Of a stretch of DNA of 64,000 nucleotides, positions 50,553 to 61,500 are shown piece by piece; position 1 is the stretch's first letter; every line of letters begins with the position of its first letter. The DNA lies in the NCBI RefSeq assembly GCF_024713975.1, contig NC_091103.1, positions 1,420,001 to 1,484,000 on the forward strand, written 5' to 3'. Source of the stretch: Paralichthys olivaceus (taxonomy: Eukaryota > Chordata > Actinopteri > Pleuronectiformes > Paralichthyidae). The position numbers and the translations under genes are program-made. Under the pieces are notes generated by a model. The model saw nothing but the letters and a program-made list of their open reading frames with translations. It ran no database searches and was not told where the DNA came from.

Positions 50553-53112
50553 ATGCTGGTCTGTCTGCCGGCATCAGGTGACCCCACCATCAGACTTCTC
50601 TCCCGCACGCAGATGAACACTGGACTTCAGAAATGTAAGTGCTGTCGTCCACCATGTTGTTTCTGTTACGTTTCTGTGTTCGTTAGCTTGAGGGATCAGA
50701 CAGTGCGGTTTAAAGTACCATTCATCCAAAATTAGCTTGACTATAAATTTTGATTGTCATTTTTCTGAGCCTTAAAACTTTGTTGTTTGACAATCGAAGA
50801 TGACGTAATGATGTGTCTTCATACGGTGTAAATAATGTAAGTTTATAGTAGGTGTGTGCAGCATTAAAAGTGATGAGCAAAGTAACTCCACCTGTCAGGC
50901 AGGTTCAATTACAGCTTTGAAATGGGGGATGAACAGGTAAACGCTTCAGGTGGTGTTGGTTTTGTTGGGACTGTTCCCTCGATACACAACTCTTAACAGT
51001 TAAAAATACACTGTAGCTCAAACTATATAAACGTGCGGTAGATGTTATTTTCAACTTGTGCTTTGTTAGCATTTCTGTTTTCTGACCTTTGTACACGTTG
51101 CAGGGGAAACTACACAGAAGATGAGATCTGCCAGCTATCCAACCCCAGCAGAGTTGGATGCCTATGCTAAGAAAATAGCCAACAACCCTCTGACCATCCA
51201 GATCTTCCCCAACAGTGTCAAAGTACCTCAAAGGAAGCACATTCGACGCACAGTCAACGGGCTTGACACGTCCTCGTCCAGCCAGCGCCACAGTCCCTAC
51301 CCCTCTCAGGTCAGCGCCAGCAGGGGCCTGCTAGCCGTCCTCCGTGCGCCTGCCAAAGGCGTCATCAAAGAGTCTGACGGTAGCCGCGCCCGACAGCTTC
51401 ATAAGGCCATCATGAACCCTCACAGTGGACCGTACGCCACTCAAAGCACTTTAAATCTTCCCCAGCCTGTGCCGCATCTACAGGGCCCGTCCCAGGCTGC
51501 CCAGAAGCAGGGCATGGTTCACCCACAGGTGCTGCAGCAGCAGCAGCAAAGTATGACTCACCCAATGACTCTACAGCAGCCTCAAACGATGTCTCACCCA
51601 CAGGCTTTACAGCAGAGGAACATGGCTCACTCTCAGGCTCTGCAGCGGCAGCAGAGTTTGTCCCAGGTTCAGACTTTGCAGCAGCAGAGATTGGCTCACC
51701 CACAAGGTGTTCAGAGGCAGCAGAGTCTGCCCCACAGTCAACCTCTGCAGCAACAGCAGAGTCAGTCCTGCCTGTCAGTCGTACCACAGCAGCATCTGTC
51801 TCATCTGCAGACACTAAAGCATCAGGCGGCTCCTCCGCAAGCTTTACTTACTCAACAAGGAGGGACTCAGGATCTGCGCCACATATCTGATGGAGCTCAG
51901 CTTCCGAGTCTGCAGCACACCCAGGGGCTTGCAGGCTCACAGCCTCTTCCTGAGGCTGTGGGTGCAGGACCCCCAACCATGCCTAATAGCCTCCAGCAGC
52001 CCCAACCGGGCTCATATGGGCCCCGAAAGCTCCCTGATGCAGATGCCCCACCAAATGTTACTGTATCTACCTCCACCATCCCACTGTCCATGGCGGCCAG
52101 CCTGCATCAGAACCGGCCCAGTGACATAAGCAGTATTGTGCACCAAATCAACCAGTTGTGCCAGGCACGGGCTGGCATGGGCACCACCTCAGTCTGCGAG
52201 GGCCAGATTGCAAACCCCAGCCCCATCAGCCGCAACCTGCTAATCAACGCCAGCTCAAGGGTGTCCTCTCACCACCCAGCCCTGGGCTCTGTGCCCAGCT
52301 GCCTCATGGTGGGCCCCCCAGACAAAGCTGCAGCTATGACTCCCAGTGCTGCGCTGCATTCACAGCCAAATATAGCTGCTGCTAATAGTGTACCTGCCTT
52401 TCACACTGACCCAGAGAAGGTACAACTGCAGCAGCAGCAGCTTCAGCACCATTTGCATCAGCAGAAACAACAACAACAACAGCAACAACAACATTTACAG
52501 CAGCAGCAACATTTACAGCAGCTGCAGCAGCTGCAGCAGCAGAGATCCTGGGCCCAGCACCAGCTGGCCCACATGCAGCAGCCTCCTGAGGGGGCCCATC
52601 CCTGCAAGAACCCAAGGATGGAGGTTCCGGCCGAGTGTTCTTTCCCCTCTCGAAACCTAAACTATTCCCACAAGCTACCAAACACTACACAATCCTTTCC
52701 TCTGAAACATCCTGCAGAAAAACCACGATCTTCATCCCCTGTTAACTGTGCAGTAGGTTCTATGCCTTACATTAATAGCCACTACATGCAGCCACTGTGG
52801 GGGGGCATTCCAGCCACAGCAGGAAACAATGGATCTGGCCCTCAGGACCTCCCTGTGACTTACCAGGGCGGGCAGGCCGCTGCATCCGCAGAACGAATCC
52901 CAGGGGCAAAGTATAGGCCAGGGAAAGAGGGTCCTGGTGGACCTTCGAAGTTGATGCAGAATGTGGATTTCTTAGGAGCGGACTTCCAGATGCCCAGCTT
53001 TCAGGAGCAGAACTTGGATGTTATGGAGAAGATGCACAGGTCAGCCATGGGCCACGTTCAGGAGCCCAACAATGGAGGAACTGTCCACACTCACCACCCA
53101 GGCTACCGTTAA
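50553..53112 (+). CDS. fam222b: FAM222B (Q-rich nuclear-type protein)
   Basis: Vertebrate protein of unknown biochemical function. Two coding exons: 50553-50634 and 51104-53112, joining in phase 1, 696 residues (human about 562). The start MLVCLPASGDPTIRLLSRTQ and MNTGLQKWETTQKM parallel the human N-terminus. The most conserved block is YPTPAELDAYAKKIANNPLT with IFPNSVKVPQRKHIRRTVNG (about residues 38-77). A second conserved block is DAPPNVTVSTSTIPLSMAAS with SSIVHQINQLCQARAG and VCEGQIANPSPISRNLLINA. The C-terminus HHPGYR matches human QHPGYR. The extra length is Gln-rich: LQQQQS-type repeats at about 160-270 and a near-pure Gln tract at about 465-500. FAM222A is a poorer match. Confidence 0.94.
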
Positions 53113-56100
53113 ATTGTGTGCTTGTTCCCTCTTGGTGTCTTGAGTTTTGTCTCAACAGCTACTTTCAGCTTCTGTGGTTTATTCTTTAAGATCTTGCAAG
53201 TGATCGATTACAGTTTATTGCTCTGGAGCTTGATTTGTAGACCCACCAGGTTGTGATGTTTCGAAGTATTCCTCAGGTCTTAAGCCATGTCGTACCTTTT
53301 GTTGCAGATGAAGGGTTTTGAGATTGTTGAATAGAAAATCCCTCTTTTCATCACTGGCATGTACTGCTGCTCTTTTTTCATGTATATATATAACGTGTTC
53401 TGAAACATTAGTTTGCAGCTGAGAGTACTCTCACTATATAACCGTCACAGTGCTTCACCTCGTTTGACAACATGGAACAACTTTACTTTTTTCCCAGCAT
53501 TTGTGGCCTTACAACTGCCCAAAGGCGAGACTTAGGATGTCCACGTGTGACGTTTTTATTTGCAGTTTTTTTTATCCTCTTAACAGTTTTTGATCCATTT
53601 AAACAAGAAGGTTTCATGTATATGCAATTAACAAGACTGTTGAAAAGGTGATTGTCCGTGGAGCTCGCTCCTGTAGTTGACACTGTTAAGGTTCTGAGCG
53701 AGAGCCACGACGACTCCCATCAGGAACACACGGCTTCCCAATTGTGCTACGAGCGGTGAAGGTAGTTTTTGCTTTGTTCCGTGGGGGGATCACGTCGTGT
53801 AAGAAAACACTCATTGTTTTAGTTCAACATAAGACAAAGGCCAGCTCTCGCAAAATCAGAAACGTTATCCATTCCTGAGATTTGCGTAGTTTCTCAAGTT
53901 GACACTAGGTCGTTTAAAAAAAAAAAAAAAAAAGTTTAAAGTGCCCTCTTGTGTGTAATATTTTAAGATTTGCTTTTGGAGTAGTTATTATTTTATTAAA
54001 TGTTTCATTTTATTTCAGTAGATGGTCCAACTTGAACAGTAGAATGACTTTTTAATGTTATGGTTAACGTTTGGCAAAAGGAGCAGAGACTCCGTTAGCC
54101 CCTATTTGTCTAAAGCTAATGTGAAGCCGAATAACAGCCCATTATTATTGAAATGGTTTACGTGTCGGTGTGTGAAAATCACAAAATGTATCAAGCGGAG
54201 GAAAATGCTTTATTTCCCTGTTTCAACATATTTCCTCACCACTTTACTACTGTAACGCAAGTGAGCTGATGTGGACTGTATCTGTGTGGCACCTACTAAT
54301 CACTGGCCTTACCCTGTGTCGTACTTCTGCTACCTATAAAGAAACAGAACTTTCACTGCAGGTTGTTCTGCTAGATGTTTCTAGCACAAAGCTCCGGATC
54401 TGTTTCCTCCTCTTGTTCTTTCGGGGTCGATGTTGTTTGGGCATATGTTCATCAAGCCTTCTGGAAAAAGCCTTAACTGTCACAGTGATTATCCTCCACT
54501 TCAAACTTTACTGACTTTTCTTTGTCTGCAGCCCAAACCTAAGGCTACATCCACACTACTACGTTTTCCGTTTGATACCTCCTGACGTCCACAGTACTCC
54601 TGAGTTTCAGAGACGCTAAAACTCCGCTGGCCCCGTTTCAGACTGAAAAAGTCCGGGGCTGCGTTTGAGTCTGGACAGGATTTTTAGAAACGATGATGTA
54701 GACGCTCACAACCACTTTTACTCTCATGATGTAGCCTTTGCTGATTTGTCAGGGTCCTATCACATGACCCCCCCTTCAGGAATAAAACAACAGAGTCTCG
54801 GCTACCGGTGTAGAACGCAAAACAGGGATCATCAATTACAAGCATTGCTGACCCTGCTGTGCAGTTACATTCTGCTTTTTACAACTGTTAACGTGTAGGA
54901 GACGAGATGTTACTCGTCAGTGTCCTGGGTTGTAGTCGAGCTCTTTCTGCAACCTAAGCCTGTGTTCGAGGATTAAAATTGATTCGGAGCCAAAACGTTT
55001 GTAAGGATGTAAACTTAGTCTGGCGTCATTGGGAGAAGGAGTCGAGTTATTCTCTTCTTTCCCTCGAGATTTCGGTTCATTTGTCGAAACTGTACTGTCA
55101 GATCAGTGGGCATTGTTAATACGTGCAGGCAGTGGGGACGGGTGATGTTGCCTTAAATGGAAATATTAAGGTAATAACTGTCGATAAATAACCCGTCATC
55201 GTTCTGTCTGAGGTGTCGCCTCTCTACTGAGGATTTAAGATGATTTTAAGAGTAAATATAAATAGTATTTAGCAGAATTACTAGGTATGTAGAACAGGGC
55301 TGTAGCAGTTATTTTAAAGTATTTGATCTGTGTTTTAGTTATTATTATTCCTAATAAATATCCTGATATAGTTTAATTTATTTTCTCGGACCACTGCATC
55401 CTGAAGCCATAGGTGATTTCACATTAGGTGCCATAGGCGACACATCGAGGCAGACGAGTGTAAACAGATGCGCTCAGACGCAAAATAGAGGTTTTGCATC
55501 TTCGCTGAGATCTGACGTCTGTCGCAGGGTTCTCCGAACTCTGATGAAAAGAGGCGGAGCGGCGAGATGATGTGTCATCGTCAGAAACAACGATCGAGAT
55601 GCAAACTACCGATTCTTGATTTTGGTCTTCATACTTGATGGCAGTTTTTTTTTTTTTTTTTTTCCTGGCTCTCGTTTTTGACGTGCCTGCTCCTCGAAGC
55701 TGCTATTGAATTTAATCTTAACACACACTCGTATGTTTTGTGTGTGAGTGTGTGTGTGTGTGTGTGAATAGTTATGATGTATGGGCTGTATCGGTGAATA
55801 TAAGTTCTTATTTATGGGATGGGGGAAGGAAGGGTTAAGATTGGCTGTCCACTCTGACGCTGGTAAACTGGCCGTTTGTCTCTTGGAGCAGGAGACGATT
55901 CTTATTGTCTAATAATACGTGAGCAGTGTTTGAAGTGGCAGAGTGATTTTCAGGCGTCTGTCTCACTGTGGCCTAAAGACAGACGCCTTCACATCAACAG
56001 ACACTGAGTGCAACCCCTCTGAGCGACCCGCCCTGTTAATGTTGAACTGCCTCGTCACAGCCCTTTACAGTCAGGTTCTACACTTTCATATGAAGTGCCT

Positions 56101-57240
56101 CCACTGGGCTTAGTATGGAGAAACGTGTGAGTGGATGCTTGTGTGTGAGCGTGTATGTTAAGCTTGGGTACTTGCACACAGGTGTGCATGAAGTTGATCT
56201 CTAACGGGGGACCAAGCTACTTAGTGTAACTACTGATACTGTGTCATGGACTGAAGTCCTGAAGTGTGCCACGACTCCCAGACGCTGTCGGGATGTGTGA
56301 ACTGTTTGCTGCTGACTCACTGACCAAAGTGACCAAGCGTCCCTCTCTGTAACCACCCCCGACCAAAAGGCTCGGTAGTGGGAACTCGTTATGTGCCGAC
56401 TGTAATAAGCAACCACCCGGTGACATAAAGTGGAGCCGCTGCCCCCGTTTGGACGGTCGGAGAAAATCTTGTGAAGTAAAAGTGTAAAGATGTGAAGAGG
56501 GAAGAAAAACAAATCTCGAGCCGACGTTTCCTGCCTCCACAGACCAACTTGTTTTTGTCCGAGTGAGATTCAGGTGTTTGGGTTCTTAGCAGAACTCACT
56601 GTTTGTTTTTGTGGTTCCATTTCACAGATCATGTCAACGTGCACTGTGAGAATCTGCGTCAGCACATTGCGGCTCACAGAAGTCGTGTTATTTATTGTGG
56701 CAGGTATGAAACGACACTCTGGCTTTGTTTTTACTCATCGATCGTCTGCGATCAAAGACGCATCGTGTGAGCGGTGGGGGGGGGGGGGGCGTTCTTTCTC
56801 TACTTTGTGAAAATGTGATATTCCAGTTTTGCCTAACCTTCAGGAATAAAATGTCTTGCACAAACATTCCCCCTAACCAAAATAAAGTTTGCAAACATAA
56901 AGATTTTATGAGCGACTTGTCTTGGTTTTCCACACATGAAGACGGTTTATTTAAATGTCTAAAGTTCCTGTTAAATGATCCATTACACAACATTATACAC
57001 CTGTTTACACACAGCAGGATGTTCTGTATTGAACATTGGTTTTTAACACGACACCAGCCGGTCTGCGGCGCCAGGCTAACGTTTTTATTTTCTTATTCTG
57101 TGGTTACATACGTTCCACTACAGCAGGTTAATTGTATATTAATTGTTTAATTAAAAGTGTAATTATAAAAGTTCTATCTCTATAATCATAACTAATTAAT
57201 GGCTCATATTCAGTATTTACAGAGTCTATTAGGAAATGTC
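53113..57240 (+). other. Probable long fam222b 3' UTR
   Basis: About 3.7 kb without coding potential follows the fam222b stop. Good AATAAA signals occur at about 56847 and 56880, where a long 3' UTR could end. It contains a poly(A) run (53917-53934), a poly(T) run (about 55648-55663), a GT repeat (55739-55766) and a G run (56777-56789). The transcript end is inferred. Confidence 0.45.
54541..54750. mobile_element. MITE-like dispersed repeat remnant
   Basis: Starts AAGGCTACATCCACACTACT then ACGTTTTCCGTTTG and contains CGCTAAAACTCC. This resembles a very common fish/amphibian palindromic non-autonomous DNA element with GGCTACGTCCACAC-type ends. The right end (GATGTAGCC at about 54728) is a partial inverted match to the left. 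Confidence 0.5.
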
Positions 57241-57498
57241 ATGATATCAAAAAGCTGCCGTTTTAGTTTAAAATAAACCTTTTAGACTGAAAAGTTCACT
57301 GAAGCAAATCAATATTCCACATGAAACTTATACACTGGTAACTTAGTTCTTTTATGGGTGGGGGGGTCGGGATCATTAGGGAAAACTGAAATTCTGGCGT
57401 CTGACACGAATCCTCTCAAACAGTGGACTCGGGTTCCACAGGTTCCCTGAAAGTTTAAATGGAAACTCATCAGTGACATTTTAGCAGTAAGAGACTCT

Positions 57499-57524
57499 TA
57501 ATAATAATAATAATAATAATAATG
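57499..57524. repeat. (TAA)n microsatellite
   Basis: Eight TAA/ATA units. Confidence 0.85.
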
Positions 57525-57731
57525 AGTTGCATTTATCTCGACACCACAGCACAATGAATGGAATTAGAAACTGGAAACTCTCCGGTGAACAGTTCGCTCC
57601 TCAGGCACCTCGCCACAGTTCGCTCCATGTCCATGACTCGAGTGATTTACACAAACATAGAAAACACAAGATATATTCTCTGTTTGCTTCACATCAGAAT
57701 CAAAACCAGGCTTTATTGCCAAGCACGCAGT

Positions 57732-58434
57732 GTTATTAGTAGTTTTATATTATATATATTATATAAATAAATAAATATTGTGTGTTATTAGTAGTTTTAT
57801 ATTATATATATTATATAAATAAATAAAAAATAGTGTGTTATTAGTAGTTTTATATTATATTTATATTATATGAATAAATAAATATTGTATATATAGTAGT
57901 TTTATATTATATATATTATATAAATAAATATTGTATATATAGTAGTTTTATATTATATATATTATATAAATAAATATTGTATATATAGTAGTTTTATATT
58001 AATAAATAAATATTGTGTGTTATTAGTAGTTTTATATTATATATATTATATAAATAAATATTGTATATATAGTAGTTTTATATTATATATATTATATAAA
58101 TAAATAGTGTTATTAGTAGTTTTATATTAATAAATAAATATTGTATATATAGTAGTTTTATATTATATATATAATATATAAATAAATATTGTATATATAG
58201 TAGTTTTATATTATATATATTATATAAATAAATATTGTATATATAGTAGTTTTATATTAATAAATAAATAATGTTTGTTATTAGTAGTTTTATATTATAT
58301 ATATTATATTAATAATTAAATAATGTGTGTTATTAGTAGTTTTATATTATATATATTATATAAATAAATAGTGTATATATAGTAGTTTAATATTAATAAA
58401 TAAATAATGTGTGTTATTAGTAGTTTTATATTAA
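57732..58434. repeat. AT-rich minisatellite upstream of cul5
   Basis: About 700 bases of TTAGTAGTTTTATATTATAT followed by ATATTATATAAATAAATA, with alternating spacers TATTGTGTGTTA or TTGTATATATAG; roughly 15 imperfect units of 40-55 bases. It ends about 85 bases before the cul5 ATG. Confidence 0.92.
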
Positions 58435-58480
58435 ATGAATAAATCACAGTCAGTTTCTATGACGTGATCTCGAGCTGTCT

Positions 58481-58490
58481 TCTCGCGAGA
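58481..58490 (+). promoter_or_regulatory. TCTCGCGAGA core-promoter palindrome of cul5
   Basis: A perfect TCTCGCGAGA palindrome 27 bases before the cul5 ATG. In vertebrates this element marks CpG-island housekeeping promoters and is bound by BANP; Kaiso (ZBTB33) has also been implicated. Confidence 0.65.
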
Positions 58491-58517
58491 CTCGGCGAGA
58501 TGTTAAGTTGCAGAAAC

Positions 58518-61500
58518 ATGGCGACGTCTAATTTGATAAAGGTGAGAGCAGCTCCGTGTTCGTCGTTCCTCTTGTTTGTGGGCAGATTGACGGAGTTCTG
58601 TTCCTCGCGCTGACCCAGGGTCAGTGCCGGGGACCGGGTCTGTTCTGTGACGGACACACTTTCATCATGATCGTGTCAGAATGTGGAACTAAAGCTCACA
58701 TCGCTGCGGCTCAAGTCACACTTGTCCCCGTGTGTCGTGGTTGAGCTCCGGTGATTTTTCCCCCCGCGGACCTGAACGGAACCGCTGCTCGAACCGAACC
58801 GGCACCATCCGCTGTTCCTCCATCCGAACCCGGGAACAACCCTGCTCGGCCCCCTCTGCCACGGAGAACCGCTGCCGAGCATGAGGCGTTTCAAGCCGCC
58901 GATCGAACCCCGGAGACGCCGCTACGAGGGGGGACTTCACCCCGGAACCAGACACCGGTTCTCCCGTCAGAACCACCAGGAGACCCCCCTTGTTGTTATT
59001 GAAGCAGCCGGGCTGCCCTCACCCCTCACCCGGCTCCTGCTGCTGTCAGGGGGCGAGTGAGTGGAGCCACAACAGCCGGTGGATTAACTCTGATTACTCG
59101 GGTGTTGATGTCGAGACATTAGATTCTCTGTGTCGGTGATTCGATCACAGACTCGTTGAGACTCGTGAGGATTTAAATTCGCTCTGTTTGAAATTAAGAG
59201 ACGATAACGGGACAGAGCCGAGAGACGTGTTCATGTTCCCGGGATGGGATCGAACATGTGATATAACAAATAACCGTGATCCAAGTGTGCTCAGTAACGA
59301 TCTATAAATATATATATCGTGTGATCTCAGTGAACACATTTGATCTGACTCAGATTTGTTGTGTTGTTGTTTGTCAGGAAGAAGCTTCACTCTGGAGCTG
59401 TGACTTTTATCTCCATGATTATCGATGATTCACTGATATGAAGGTTTTTATCTCGATGACATCTTCGACCACATCGTCCAGCTCTTTGGATTAATGTGAT
59501 GGTAGAGAGTCAGAGGATCGGCAGGAAGCAGAGATACCTTAAGTTCAGGTCAAGCATCACGAGAGACGACTGGTCGGGGTTCAGGATCAAGTGAGGTTGA
59601 GGTTGAGATAAGCAGATGTCAGTCAGGACATAAGAAACTACTGGACAGATAATCATGAAACCTGGTGACGGCAGTTGTTTTGGATCCAGGAATCTTTTCT
59701 CACTGACTTTAATATTGTGAGATTGGACGTTTTGAAACTTTAGTTCATGGATCTGAATGAAAGAACATCAGACATGTGAAGGGCACGGGTTTCTATCAGT
59801 GTGTGAAATTTGCTGCAGATTGATTGAACATAAGACTGTTGGGCCGTGGGACGGAGTGATGGACGGAGTGATGGACAGAGTGATGGACAGAGTGATGGAC
59901 AGTGTGATGGACGGAGTGATGGACGGAGTGATGGACAGTGTGATGGACAGTGTGATGGACAGTGTGATGGACGGAGTGATGGACAGTGTGATGGATGGAG
60001 TGATGGCCGGAGTGATGGACAGAGTGATGGACGGAGTGATGGACGGAGTGATGGACAGAGTGATGGACAGTGTGATGGACGGAGTGATGGACGGCGTGAT
60101 GGACGGAGTGATGGATGGAGTGATGGACAGTGTGATGGATGGAGTGATGGACAGAGTGATGGACAGAGTGATGGATGAGTGATGGACAGAGTGATGGACA
60201 GAGTGATGGACAGTGTGATGGATGGAGTGATGGACAGAGTGATGGACAGAGTGATGGATGAGTGATGGACGGAGTGATGGACAGAGTGATGGACGGAGTG
60301 ATGGACAGAGTGATGGACAGTGTGATGGACAGAGTGATGGACAGTGTGATGGACAGAGTGATGGACGGAGTGATGGACAGTGTGATGGACGGAGTGATGG
60401 ACGGAGTGATGGACAGAGTGATGGACGAGTGATGGACAGAGTGATGGACGGAGTGATGGACGGAGTGATGGATGGAGTGATGGACAGTGTGATGGACGGA
60501 GTGATGGACGGAGTGATGGACGGAGTGATGGACAGAGTGATGGACAGAGTGATGGATGAGTGATGGACAGTGTGATGGATGGAGTGATGGTCAGAGTGAT
60601 GGACAGAGTGATGGATGAGTGATGGACAGAGTGATGGACAGTGTGATGGATGGAGTGATGGACAGAGTGATGGACAGAGTGATGGATGAGTGATGGACAG
60701 AGTGATGGACAGTGTGATGGATGGAGTGATGGACAGAGTGATGGACAGAGTGATGGATGAGTGATGGACAGAGTGATGGACAGAGTGATGGACAGAGTGA
60801 TGGACGGAGTGATGGACAGTGTGATGGACGGAGTGATGGACAGAGTGATGGACAGTGTGATGGACAGAGTGATGGACAGTGTGATGGATGGAGTGATGGA
60901 CGGAGTGATGGACGGAGTGATGGACAGAGTGATGGACGAGTGATGGACAGAGTGATGGACGGAGTGATGGACGGAGTGATGGACGGAGTGATGGACGGAG
61001 TGATGGACAGAGTGATGGACGGAGTGATGGACAGAGTGATGGACGAGTGATGGACAGTGTGATGGACAGAGTGATGAACGGAGTGATGGCCGGAGTGATG
61101 GACAGAGTGATGGACGGAGTGATGGACGGAGTGATGGACGGAGTGATGGACAGAGTGATGGACGGAGTGATGGACGGAGTGATGGACAGAGTGATGGACG
61201 GAGTGATGGACGAGTGATGGACGCCACTACTTTGTGTTTTAGTTTTCTCTATAAGTAACAGCTGTGCTAATAGTTGTGGTGTTTCCAGGTTTCCTGAATT
61301 AAAGAAGTTATAAAAAGCTTTTCATTGACAGTAACATTTGAAATTCGAATGAACCTTCTGGATCCCAGCCCTTTCTTTTTTTAACTGTGTGTCTTCTCTT
61401 TCTTTCTTTCTCCCATCACCTCTCCTCTCATTGCTGTTCATCCGTGTTTCTCCAACCCACCCACACCACCTCTCTCCTCCAGAACAAGGGGTCCCTGCAG

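Noticed and set aside
51410-51814. 134-codon minus-strand frame inside fam222b
   Set aside because: Antisense shadow of the Gln-rich repeats; the + strand frame has orthologue support.
59740-61227. 495-codon open frame on the minus strand (HHSV/PSLRPSL-type peptide) and matching + strand frames
   Set aside because: Entirely a translation of the 12-bp minisatellite; it lies in cul5 intron 1 with no conserved protein content.
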